A DNA stretch of 64,000 nt from the NCBI GenBank assembly GCA_045864775.1, contig BTVR01000001.1, forward strand, positions 1-64,000, given 5' to 3'. This document shows positions 44,554 to 52,844 of this stretch, piece after piece. The notes beneath the pieces are model-generated. The model was not told the origin of the DNA and ran no database searches. It saw only the letters and a list, made by a program, of their open reading frames with translations. The stretch's first letter is position 1; every line of letters starts with the position of its first letter. The DNA comes from Macondimonas sp045864775 (GTDB lineage Bacteria; Pseudomonadota; Gammaproteobacteria; UBA5335). The position numbers were made by a program, and so were the translations under genes.

Positions 44554-45375
44554 ATGAACGCAGTGACCAAGTCCCAGGCGGCGCCCGCAGCGCCCCAGGG
44601 TATCGTCCATTCCATCATGTCCTTCCTGGGCTTGGCCCAGGATGAGACCAAGGTGCCGCGCATGCCGTGGATGGCAGCCGTTATCGGGGTTGCCTTGGCC
44701 AGTGTGCTGTTCGGTGTCTACCGCTGGTACCAGCAGACCTATTCCTTCACCGTCGGCCTCGACTACTTCGAGCAGGATTTCCAGACCTACTGGATGCGCC
44801 TGTTTTACATCCAAATGACGATCATTACCCTCATCGGCGCCATCGGCGTGCCCCTGATCTGGTTCACGCGGCCGGCCAATCCGGTCATGTCGCCCCAGCG
44901 CGAGTTGCTGATTTACTACGCCATCCTGGCCTTCGCCGCGGTGGGCAGCATCATCCTGGTGGCCATTCTGGGGCTCTACGTGGAAGCCGACGCCGCTTGG
45001 CACCAGGTAACGGTCCGCGACACCGACTTCACGCCGACGCACATTGGCCTGTTCTACTTCGCGATCCCGGTGGGGGCGGTTGGTGCCATTCTGGGCTTTG
45101 CTTTGCTGCACACCCGGGTGCCGTACTTCACGAACCGGGTTTCCCTGCCCATGGCCCTGATCGCTGCGGCCCCGGTCCTGATCATGCCGAATCTCGGCCT
45201 GAACGAGTGGGGTCACACCTTCTTCTACGCCGAGGAGCTGTTTGCCGCTCCGATTCATTGGGGCTTCGTGGTGCTGGGATGGGGGCTATTCGCCATCGGC
45301 GGGCTCATCATCCAGATCCTGCAGCGTGTACGTGAACTCACGACCTTGAATGTTCAGGCGAACGCCATCGCCTGA
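44554..45375 (+). CDS. Orphan copper membrane monooxygenase subunit C (PmoC/AmoC family), copy 2
   Basis: 273 residues, roughly 70 percent identical by eye to copy 1 over the core and the same length. Metal motifs are intact: EADAAWHQVTVRDTDFTPTH (Asp 146, His 150, His 163) and NLGLNEWGHTFFYAEELF...PIHWGF (Asn 217, His 221, His 235). Divergence is concentrated in the N-terminal ~33 residues and C-terminal ~15. GAGGAG is about 8 nt ahead of the ATG, and it has its own promoter and a terminator, so it is a monocistronic extra subunit. Extra lone amoC/pmoC copies are known in ammonia oxidisers and methanotrophs, where some are stress-induced (established knowledge). Confidence 0.92.
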   Translation: MNAVTKSQAAPAAPQGIVHSIMSFLGLAQDETKVPRMPWMAAVIGVALASVLFGVYRWYQQTYSFTVGLDYFEQDFQTYWMRLFYIQMTIITLIGAIGVPLIWFTRPANPVMSPQRELLIYYAILAFAAVGSIILVAILGLYVEADAAWHQVTVRDTDFTPTHIGLFYFAIPVGAVGAILGFALLHTRVPYFTNRVSLPMALIAAAPVLIMPNLGLNEWGHTFFYAEELFAAPIHWGFVVLGWGLFAIGGLIIQILQRVRELTTLNVQANAIA

Positions 45376-45397
45376 GCGACCGTTCACTTCGACGAAG

Positions 45398-45430
45398 ACA
45401 GCGCCGGCTCATCGCCGGCGCTGTTCGTTC
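45398..45430 (+). terminator. Terminator hairpin after PmoC-like copy 2
   Basis: Eleven-base-pair perfect stem ACAGCGCCGGC (45398-45408) / GCCGGCGCTGT (45414-45424) with a 5-nt loop, followed by TCGTTC. The stem is strong but the U-run is weak. It lies 22 bp after the stop. Confidence 0.65.
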
Positions 45431-45527
45431 ATGGGTGGAGAAATGTCCAGCGCGTCACGCCGGGATGCGTATGGTGACAGGACACCTGTGATAGGCTGCG
45501 CCCCGACTCTCCTGCCGACAGTCCCGC

Positions 45528-47540
45528 ATGGCTTCCCTGAACCCCGAACAACATGATGCGGTGCATCATCTCGACAGCCCCCTGCTGGTGCTGGCCGGCG
45601 CAGGTAGCGGAAAGACGGGCGTCATCACGCGCAAGGTGGCTCACCTCCTGGCGCAACCGCTGCGCTCTCACACCGAGGTGATGGCGGTCACCTTCACGAA
45701 CAAGGCCGCTCGGGAGATGCGGGATCGCATCCATGGGCTGCTTCGCGTCCGGCCGGCGAGGCCTCCTTGGATCAGCACTTTTCACAGCCTGGGGCTGCGC
45801 TTTCTGCAGCAGGACGGACGCGCAGCCGGACTCAAGCCGGGGTTTTCCATCTTCGACAGCGGCGACGGGCGGGGATTGTTGCGCGAGCTGACCCGGCAGG
45901 AAATGGAGATCGGCGAGACCGATCTGCAACGCCTGCAGCAACGGGTGTCGTCGCTGAAAAGCGAGCTGATTTCCCCTGCCGCCGCGCTTTCCTCCGCGGA
46001 GGACGAGGAGGCCCTGCGGACCGCGCGACTCTATGGCGATTACGAGCGGCATCTGCGCGCCTACAACGCCGTCGATTTCGATGATCTGATCGTCTTGCCG
46101 GTGCGCTTGCTGGGTGAGGATCCTGATCTGCGCGAGCGCTGGCAGAATCGCGTCGCGCATCTTCTGGTCGATGAATATCAGGACACGAACGCTGCCCAGT
46201 ACCGGATGCTGCGCTATCTGGTCGGGCCGATGGCGCGGTTCACCGTCGTAGGCGATGATGATCAATCGATCTATGCGTGGCGCGGGGCCCAACCAGAAAA
46301 TCTGCAGCGGCTCCAGGAAGATTTTCCGCATCTGCGCGTGATCAAGCTCGAGCAGAACTACCGGTCGACGGGTTACATCCTCAAGGCGGCAAATACCCTC
46401 ATTGCCCAGAATGCGCATCTGTTCGAGAAGCGACTGTGGAGCAAGCTGGGGCAGGGCGAGCGGCTCCGCGTCGTCGCTTGCGAGGATGGAGATGACGAGG
46501 TGCGGCGGGTCGTCAGTGATCTGATGCAGCACCGCATGACGCATCGCGCGCGCTACGCCGACTACGCCATTCTTTACCGCAGCAATCATCAGGCACGCCC
46601 ATTTGAGCGGGCGCTGCGGGAACACCAGGTGCCGTATCGGATCACTGGAGGCAGTTCGTTCTTCGACGCGGCCGAGGTCCGTGATCTTCTGGCGTATCTG
46701 CGACTGCTGCAGAATCCCGATGACGACGCCGCATTCCTCAGGATCGTGAATGTTCCGCGGCGGGAGATCGGCGCCAGTACGCTGGAGAAGCTGGCGGGCT
46801 ACGCACAGAGGCGCCAGATCAGTCTGCTCATGGCTGCCGGCGAGATGGGCCTGCGCCAGTGCGTGCCCGAACGGGCGGCCGAGCATCTTTATACGTTTGC
46901 TGAATGGATGCTGCGGATGCAGCGCACGGCGCACGAGGAGGATGCCCCGACCTGCCTCAAGCGCTTGCTGGAAGGCATCGACTACATGAACTGGTTGGCT
47001 GAAAGCGACAAGAATCGGCGCGCTGTCGAAAAACGCCAGAAGAATGTACGCGAACTGGTGGACTGGTTCACCCGCCTGCAAGCGCGGTGGGCGGATGAGG
47101 CGACGCTGGAGCGGTTGCTTGCTCATATCAGTCTGGTCGGCATGCTCGATCGGCAGGAGGAAGCCGACGCGGACGAAGTGCAGCTGCTCACCCTGCACAG
47201 CGCCAAGGGGCTGGAATTCGATCACGTGTACCTGGTCGGCGTGGAAGAGGACTTGCTGCCTCATCGCAACAGCCTGGATGCCGGCACGCTGGAAGAGGAA
47301 CGACGCCTGGCCTATGTCGGCATTACGCGCGCGCGTCGACGACTGACCCTCACTTACGCAGCCCGCCGGCGGGTCGGGGGTGAGGATGTCGATCGGGAAC
47401 CCAGCCGGTTTCTGTCGGAGCTACCGGCCGAGGTGCTCGAGTGGGAGCGCTCTTCAGCAGATGCCGATCCGGCGGCACGCCAGGAGCGGGGTCGGGCGCA
47501 TCTCGAGTCCTTGCGCAAAATGCTGGCGGGGGAGGGCTGA
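45528..47540 (+). CDS. rep: ATP-dependent DNA helicase Rep
   Basis: 670 residues, UvrD/Rep superfamily 1A. Walker A VLAGAGSGKTGVIT (~residues 21-34), AVTFTNKAAREM (Ia), LLVDEYQDTNAAQY (II, ~214-227), GDDDQSIYAWRGA (III), LEQNYRST (IV), LLTLHSAKGLEF (V, ~555) and YVGITRARRRLTL (VI). Sequence follows E. coli Rep (673 residues) more closely than UvrD, including QPENLQRLQEDFPHLRVIKLEQNYRS. Rep removes proteins ahead of the replication fork and works 3' to 5' with DnaB. The gene is single and ends 26 bp before a convergent antiporter gene. Confidence 0.95.
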   Translation: MASLNPEQHDAVHHLDSPLLVLAGAGSGKTGVITRKVAHLLAQPLRSHTEVMAVTFTNKAAREMRDRIHGLLRVRPARPPWISTFHSLGLRFLQQDGRAAGLKPGFSIFDSGDGRGLLRELTRQEMEIGETDLQRLQQRVSSLKSELISPAAALSSAEDEEALRTARLYGDYERHLRAYNAVDFDDLIVLPVRLLGEDPDLRERWQNRVAHLLVDEYQDTNAAQYRMLRYLVGPMARFTVVGDDDQSIYAWRGAQPENLQRLQEDFPHLRVIKLEQNYRSTGYILKAANTLIAQNAHLFEKRLWSKLGQGERLRVVACEDGDDEVRRVVSDLMQHRMTHRARYADYAILYRSNHQARPFERALREHQVPYRITGGSSFFDAAEVRDLLAYLRLLQNPDDDAAFLRIVNVPRREIGASTLEKLAGYAQRRQISLLMAAGEMGLRQCVPERAAEHLYTFAEWMLRMQRTAHEEDAPTCLKRLLEGIDYMNWLAESDKNRRAVEKRQKNVRELVDWFTRLQARWADEATLERLLAHISLVGMLDRQEEADADEVQLLTLHSAKGLEFDHVYLVGVEEDLLPHRNSLDAGTLEEERRLAYVGITRARRRLTLTYAARRRVGGEDVDREPSRFLSELPAEVLEWERSSADADPAARQERGRAHLESLRKMLAGEG

Positions 47541-47566
47541 CGAGCTTTTGGAAGCGCCGCTGGTGG

Positions 47567-49417
47567 TCAACCGACGGGCTGATCCGTCGCGGAGCGGTGC
47601 TCCGTCGTGGTCTCCCGGACGGGCCGACACGGCGCATAGCTCACCAGGACATCGCCCTGTCGGGGCCTTACGCCGCGACGCGACGTGCAAAGCGTCACCT
47701 CCTGGCTCGGACTGATCAGTAGAATGGGAATGCGCTCGTCCGCGGCCGTCGCGCAATAGTCCGTATAGGTGAAACTCTCCGTGAACCGGGTTTTCTGGAA
47801 GCGCCAGCCTTCGTGGTGGCGGCGCCACAGTTCCTCGAACGTGGCATCCGGATGGAACGCCACCCGCCCGCGCACCCCGGCAGACAGGCGCCTGCGGTCG
47901 TCCTGCTCGGGGATCCCCAGGGAAAGCTGCAGCACATGATCGGCGCCGAGCTCGGGCGTGAAGGCGCTGCAAACCAGCGCGTTGTAAGCGTCATTGCTCG
48001 TCGCCGCAATCAGATGACCCAAGTCCTGAAACTGTAGCGATTCTTCCGCACGTTCGGAGAGGATCTCGCCGAAATACACGGGCAATCCTGCCAGCCGCGC
48101 GGGCCGCAATCGGTGCCACGAGTCGTCCGCGATCAGCGTGCGAATGCCGAGCTCATGGATGCAGCGCGCCAATTCGATGGTCCACGGAGAGCCGCCGATG
48201 ATCAGCACGCCGTTTCGCGGTCCCTCCGGCGCCAGTGCCAGACGCCTTGCAAGGAAGCGCAAGCTCAGACCATGAAACAGGATCGTGGCGAAGATGACGG
48301 CGAAGACCAGCGGCACGAGCATGTCTGCGTCGGCATAACCCGCGGCGATCATCTCAGGCGCGAAAAGACCCGCGACGGCGGCCGCGACGATGCCGCGGGG
48401 GCCGATCCATCCCACCAGAAGCCGATCGCGCCAGGGCATCCCTGACCCTACGGTCGCGAGCAGGACCGCTGCCGGTCTCACCACGAAAAGGATCGCCAGC
48501 ACGAAGGCCAGTGCGCGCCAGTCGAGTTGGGCGAGCGTATCGGTCTGGAGATCTGCGGTAAGCAAGATAAACACGGTCGAAACCAACAGGATCGTCACAT
48601 ACTCCTTGTGGCGTCGCAGACCATTGATATCCGGCAGACGCATGTTGGCCATGACGACCCCGAGAATGGTCACCGTCAGCAGCCCCGCATCGGCCTGCAC
48701 CCGATTGGAGAGCGTGAACAGCGCGAGCATGGCGGCCAGCAGGACAGGCGATTTGAGAAACTCGGGGACGAGTCCCGCGCGAAAGACGCGCGCCAGGAAG
48801 TAGCCTCCCCCGCCGCCGAGGGTTGCCGCGACGCCAGCCGCTTGGACGATGTTCAGCAGGGCGCCGGCTGCCGAACCCTCGTCGCCGGCCAGCACGAAGT
48901 ACTGGAACACCACGACCGCCAGCAGGGCGCCGACCGGGTCGTTGATGATGGCTTCCCATTTGAGGTAGGAAGCGGTACGCCGATTCAACAGAGCGTGGCG
49001 CAACAGCGGCATGATCACGGTCGGCCCGGTGACCACCAGAATCGCGCCCACGACCATGGATACCGCCCATGACAGGCCGGCGACGTGGCGCGCGGCAAGC
49101 GTCGCAAACAGCAGGTTCAGCAGCACGCCGAGCGTGACGAGGCGTTTGACGCCGGCGGCCGCCTCTTTGAGTTCGTGCACGCGCAGGCTCAGCCCGCCTT
49201 CAAACAAGATGATCGCGACGCCTAGATTGATGATGGTGCGCAGCCCCTCATCCCCCAAATCGGCAGCGGGATGAATCCACCCGAGAATCGGGCCGATCAG
49301 CAAGCCGGTCAGGGCGAGGAGGATGATGGCGGGAAACTGGAAGCGCCAGGCGAGCCACTGGGCGAGCATGCCCAATGCCATTACCGAGACGATGACATCA
49401 TTCAGCGCATGCGGCAT
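47567..49417 (-). CDS. CPA1-type cation:proton antiporter with TrkA-like cytosolic domain
   Basis: 616 residues. About twelve transmembrane helices (~5-390), including the NhaP/CPA1 features LFEGGLSLRVHELKE, VVTGPTVIMPLL, EAIINDPVGALLAVVVFQYF (the ND pair of the ion site, ~residue 158) and GWIGPRGIVAAAVAGLFAPEM. From ~395 a soluble Rossmann-like region follows (NGVLIIGGSPWTIELARCIHELGIRTLIADD, then ATSNDAYNALVCSAF), resembling a TrkA-N NAD-binding fold. It should exchange Na+ or K+ for H+ across the inner membrane, gated by the C-terminal domain; the ion is not determined. Convergent with rep. Confidence 0.92.
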   Translation of the reverse strand: MPHALNDVIVSVMALGMLAQWLAWRFQFPAIILLALTGLLIGPILGWIHPAADLGDEGLRTIINLGVAIILFEGGLSLRVHELKEAAAGVKRLVTLGVLLNLLFATLAARHVAGLSWAVSMVVGAILVVTGPTVIMPLLRHALLNRRTASYLKWEAIINDPVGALLAVVVFQYFVLAGDEGSAAGALLNIVQAAGVAATLGGGGGYFLARVFRAGLVPEFLKSPVLLAAMLALFTLSNRVQADAGLLTVTILGVVMANMRLPDINGLRRHKEYVTILLVSTVFILLTADLQTDTLAQLDWRALAFVLAILFVVRPAAVLLATVGSGMPWRDRLLVGWIGPRGIVAAAVAGLFAPEMIAAGYADADMLVPLVFAVIFATILFHGLSLRFLARRLALAPEGPRNGVLIIGGSPWTIELARCIHELGIRTLIADDSWHRLRPARLAGLPVYFGEILSERAEESLQFQDLGHLIAATSNDAYNALVCSAFTPELGADHVLQLSLGIPEQDDRRRLSAGVRGRVAFHPDATFEELWRRHHEGWRFQKTRFTESFTYTDYCATAADERIPILLISPSQEVTLCTSRRGVRPRQGDVLVSYAPCRPVRETTTEHRSATDQPVG

Positions 49418-49474
49418 GTCGCTCGACCCGGCGTTGTGGATACGGGCGGCGCGGCGCGCACGGCAAAGACCCGG

Positions 49475-50995
49475 TCAGGTGGCAAATTCGGTGTCCCAGT
49501 AGGCCTGCTCGGCTTCGGTACGGGGGGCATAGTCCTCGGGCAGCGGAAAATCCTTCAGGTCACTCGCGATGGCCGCATCCAGAAATCCGTTCACCCAGCG
49601 AAACACGTCCTGCCGCCCCACGGCGCGGCGCAACAGCCGCATCCGCCGGCGCCGTTCGGACCCCTCCATGGTGCAGGCTTGCCGGATGGCATTTGCGGTT
49701 CCTTCGAGGTCATAGGGATTGACCAGCAACGCGCCCTGTTGGAGCTGTCCGGCGGCGCCGGCAAACTCCGAAAGGATGAGCACGCCGTCATCGTCGACCG
49801 AACAGGCGCAAAATTCCTTGGCGACGAGATTCATCCCGTCCTTGAGCGGTGTGACCAGCGCGATGCGGGCCGCACGATAGTAGGCGATGAGGTCGAGGCG
49901 GTCGACCGCGCGGTAGACATAGTGAATCGGCACCCAGCCGCCGGGGCGGGTGAACTCGCCGTTGATCTCGCTCACCAGTTGTTCGATGCGCGTCTTGAGG
50001 TCCCGGTACTGCGGGATGTCGTCGCGGCTGGGGACCACCACCTGAATGAGCGTCACGCGTTCCTGCAATTCGGGATAGGCCCGCAGCGCGAAGCGGAATG
50101 CCTCGAGTCGCAAGGGGATGCCTTTGGTGTAGTCCAGACGGTCCACGCCCAGGATGAGTTCCCGGCCCGGCAATTCGGCGCGCAGTTTCTCGGCGGCGGC
50201 GGTGACGGCGGATGATCGCGCCTGACGGTTGAATGCACCGGCATCGATTCCGATCGGAAAGCTGCCCAGGCGTGTCTCGTGACCGCTGGGGAGCCGCAGG
50301 CGGTGATTGCGGTGGCCGATGCGCACCTCGGGCAGCAGCGCGCGCACACATTGGACGAAGTTGCGGCGGTCGCGCGGTGTCTGAAACCCGACCAGATCAT
50401 ACTCGAGCAGCGCGCGCAGCAGGGTGTAGCGCCACGGCAGCTTGAGATAGATGTCCAGCGGCGGGAAGGGAATGTGGAGGAAAAAGGCAAGCGGTGCGTC
50501 CACGCCCAGCCGCCGCAGATCAGCGGCGACAAGGATCAACTGATAGTCATGAATCCAGATGAAGTCGCCCGCCTGAACCTGCCCGGCGATCGTGCGCGCG
50601 TATTTTTCGTTGACGCTGGTATAACTGTGCCAATAGGCGGGATCGAAGTGGCAGAGCGATTGCAGGTCGTGGAACAGCGGCCACAGCACCTCGTTGGAAA
50701 ATCCGTGGTAGAAGCCCGACTGATCCTCGGCGCTCAACGCGACCGGCGCGAGCCGGTAACCGGCCTGATGCGCCGCTCGGCTCAAGGCGTGTTCCACGCC
50801 CTCGTCGTGGTCCGCGATGCCGGGCCAGCCGACCCAGACCCCGCCCCGATCGCGGAGCACGGGCAGGAGTGCCGTGACCAGACCGCCGCTGCCAGGGCGG
50901 CTGCTGAGCGAGCCGTCTTCGGCGCGGTGCAGCACCATGGGCAAGCGGTTGGAGACGACGATCAGACGTCGGCTTGACGGGGCGGATTGCGTCAC
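49475..50995 (-). CDS. otsA: Trehalose-6-phosphate synthase (GT20)
   Basis: 506 residues. RLIVVSNRLPMVLH at the start, GVWVGWPGIADHDEG, FIWIHDYQLILVAADLRR (~residues 143-160), LGVDRLDYTKGIPLRLEAFR (~260) and PLKDGMNLVAKEFCA (~350) are OtsA/GT20 motifs. It makes trehalose 6-phosphate from UDP-glucose (or ADP-glucose, available from GlgC) and glucose 6-phosphate. The start GTG 50995 has AAGGAG 6 nt upstream; an earlier GTG at 51016 would place that Shine-Dalgarno inside the gene. otsB lies upstream on the same strand, 112 bp away. A glucosylglycerol-phosphate synthase is a related alternative, but the OtsB neighbour favours trehalose. Confidence 0.93.
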   Translation of the reverse strand: MTQSAPSSRRLIVVSNRLPMVLHRAEDGSLSSRPGSGGLVTALLPVLRDRGGVWVGWPGIADHDEGVEHALSRAAHQAGYRLAPVALSAEDQSGFYHGFSNEVLWPLFHDLQSLCHFDPAYWHSYTSVNEKYARTIAGQVQAGDFIWIHDYQLILVAADLRRLGVDAPLAFFLHIPFPPLDIYLKLPWRYTLLRALLEYDLVGFQTPRDRRNFVQCVRALLPEVRIGHRNHRLRLPSGHETRLGSFPIGIDAGAFNRQARSSAVTAAAEKLRAELPGRELILGVDRLDYTKGIPLRLEAFRFALRAYPELQERVTLIQVVVPSRDDIPQYRDLKTRIEQLVSEINGEFTRPGGWVPIHYVYRAVDRLDLIAYYRAARIALVTPLKDGMNLVAKEFCACSVDDDGVLILSEFAGAAGQLQQGALLVNPYDLEGTANAIRQACTMEGSERRRRMRLLRRAVGRQDVFRWVNGFLDAAIASDLKDFPLPEDYAPRTEAEQAYWDTEFAT

Positions 50996-51107
50996 AGGAA
51001 GCTCCTTGTCGAACACGACGGCGGACTGCAGCGTCGCATGATGCCGTATCGCCGCCGCGCCCGAACAACGCCGAGCTCCGCCCGATCGTCCGCGTTGCGG
51101 CGTCCTC

Positions 51108-51932
51108 TCATGGGCCGGCTTGCGCCGCGTATCGGCCGCGGAGGTCGAGCCACTGCCTCAAAAACCGAATCAGCTCGTCCGGAGGACGGAGCCAGCTCCG
51201 GGCGGCGGTAGGGCGCACCTGTTCGCGCACGAGGATGGAGTAGCCCCGATCCCCCAAGGCGTCGAAGGCATCCTCATCGGTCAGGTCATCGCCGAGATAG
51301 GCCAGGAGCGCCGAACCGGCGTGGTGGCCGCTCGTCTCGGCCAGGATCCGGCTTACGGCCGTCCCCTTGTCGACGCCCCGGACGCGCAGTTCCATGCCTC
51401 CATCGAAATCATGCCAGAAGAGTAGCTCGCCAGCGGGGTCGATCGCGGCGAGATCGGCGGTGAGCTGCGCGCGAAGCCGGTGTCGTTCATCGTGATCCAG
51501 GGCGCGCCAGTGAAAGGCGATCGAGGTCGGTTTGCGCTCGAATCGTCCGCCTGCTGATTCGATCAATGCCCGCCAATTTGAGGCGGTGTCGAGCGCGGCG
51601 GCAGCTGTGTCCGGGATCGGCATCGACTCGCGGCTGCCGTCGGGTAATCCGCGTTCGCGGCCGTGGCTGCCCCAGCACTCGACCGCCCGCGGAAGGGACA
51701 CCAGATTTCCCAGATCGTCCAGCGCGCGGCCTGAAATCAGGATCAGCCGGTCATGGGGCAGCGCGGCGATTTCCTGCAAAAGGGGCTCGACACCCGGATA
51801 AGGGACGGCTCGGGCGGGATCTTCGTGAAAAGGCGCGAGCGTCCCGTCGTAGTCCAGCATCAGCACGGCTCGCTGGATCGTTGCCAAACGTTGCCAGAGC
51901 GCCTCCGGCGGCGCCCCGAGGGTGATCGTCAT
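51108..51932 (-). CDS. otsB: Trehalose-6-phosphate phosphatase
   Basis: 274 residues, HAD fold with C2B cap. Nucleophile motif LMLDYDGTLAPFHEDP (~residues 24-39), motif II LILISGRALDDL (~63), motif III Lys in RVRGVDKGTAV (~192) and motif IV YLGDDLTDEDAFDAL (~215). It dephosphorylates trehalose 6-phosphate to trehalose. First gene of an otsB-otsA pair, consistent with osmotic or desiccation protection. Confidence 0.95.
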   Translation of the reverse strand: MTITLGAPPEALWQRLATIQRAVLMLDYDGTLAPFHEDPARAVPYPGVEPLLQEIAALPHDRLILISGRALDDLGNLVSLPRAVECWGSHGRERGLPDGSRESMPIPDTAAAALDTASNWRALIESAGGRFERKPTSIAFHWRALDHDERHRLRAQLTADLAAIDPAGELLFWHDFDGGMELRVRGVDKGTAVSRILAETSGHHAGSALLAYLGDDLTDEDAFDALGDRGYSILVREQVRPTAARSWLRPPDELIRFLRQWLDLRGRYAAQAGP

Positions 51933-52060
51933 CCCAATCTCCTGCCGATCGCTGGTGGTGCGGGAGGCGGTGCTCGTGCCGCACGGCCGACCCGATCCCA
52001 GAGGGATGACCCGTTAGAACGCCGGGGGTTCCCTTCCCACCCGGGCAGCGGCGCTCGTCG

Positions 52061-52669
52061 TCAATCGACGCAGCGGAACACCAGATCGATCAGCTGTGGA
52101 GCCTGCGCCGACAGGTCATAGGTCTGAGGGCTGCGCAGATAGTCGAAGTAGATGCCGATCATGGCGGTGTGGATCGCGATTGCAGCAAGGCGCGGGCAAA
52201 CGTTGGCCAGACGGCCATGGGCCTGTTCACGCCTGAACAGATCCTCCATGCTCCCCAGCCAACTGTCCCGGATCGCCACCAGTCGATCGTTGCTCTCCCG
52301 CAGGCCGTCCACGAACTCGCAGCGGTGAAAGAGGATGGTGTAGACGCGCTGCCGCCTGTGGTTGGTGGCCAGGCATTGGAGCGACTGGGCGCAGAACGCA
52401 CGCAGCGCTTCCACGGCGCCCCCGTCGGTCAAGGTCAGCACCTGATCGAAGAGATCCTGCATCGGCAGATGCACGCGACAGTACATGGCATCGAACAGAT
52501 CCGCCTTGTTGCGGAAATGCCAATACACCGCGCCCCGTGTGACTCCTGCGGCTTGCGCGATCTCCTCCAGGCTCGCACGGGCGACGCCGCGCTCGAGGAA
52601 AACCCCTTCTGCGGCGTCGAGTATCTGTTCTCGGGTCTGCTCGGCCTCGGCCTTGGTCCGGCGCACCAT
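52061..52669 (-). CDS. TetR/AcrR-family repressor of the adjacent RND pump
   Basis: 202 residues. N-terminal TetR helix-turn-helix: VRRTKAEAEQTREQILDAAEGVFLERGVARASLEEIAQAAGVTRGAVYWHFRNKADLF, near-identical in layout to AcrR and TtgR (family signature GVTRGAVYWHF). The ligand-binding half (~60-200) keeps the AcrR_C pattern (LPMQDLFDQVL, RQRVYTILFHRCEF). ATGs at 52675 and 52669 both fit; MVRRTK at 52669 matches AcrR-type starts and has better spacing (9 nt) from GGGAG. It is divergent from the efflux operon across an AcrR-like operator and so should repress both. Confidence 0.93.
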   Translation of the reverse strand: MVRRTKAEAEQTREQILDAAEGVFLERGVARASLEEIAQAAGVTRGAVYWHFRNKADLFDAMYCRVHLPMQDLFDQVLTLTDGGAVEALRAFCAQSLQCLATNHRRQRVYTILFHRCEFVDGLRESNDRLVAIRDSWLGSMEDLFRREQAHGRLANVCPRLAAIAIHTAMIGIYFDYLRSPQTYDLSAQAPQLIDLVFRCVD

Positions 52670-52721
52670 CCGCATAGTCTCCCTGCTGATCAATGGTGAG
52701 TGGATGTAGTATAGTTTTAAT

Positions 52722-52745
52722 AGCAAACAAACGCGAATGTATGTA
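52722..52745. promoter_or_regulatory. AcrR/TtgR-like operator
   Basis: The 24 bp from 52722 share 17 positions with the E. coli AcrR operator as I remember it, including all of the right half GAATGTATGTA; the left half (AGCAAACAAACGC) is less symmetric, as at the Pseudomonas TtgR operator. It overlaps TATACT on the minus strand (52713-52708, probable regulator -10 nearby) and TATTAT on the plus strand (52744-52749), so binding should block both divergent promoters. Confidence 0.7.
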
Positions 52746-52844
52746 TTATCGCATGCAGTCCCTGCATGCGCGCAGTCACGACCCGAGACCGGTGGCTGCG
52801 CGCCTGACCACTCGTGCCTACCCGAGAGCGGAGAATAACGTCCC

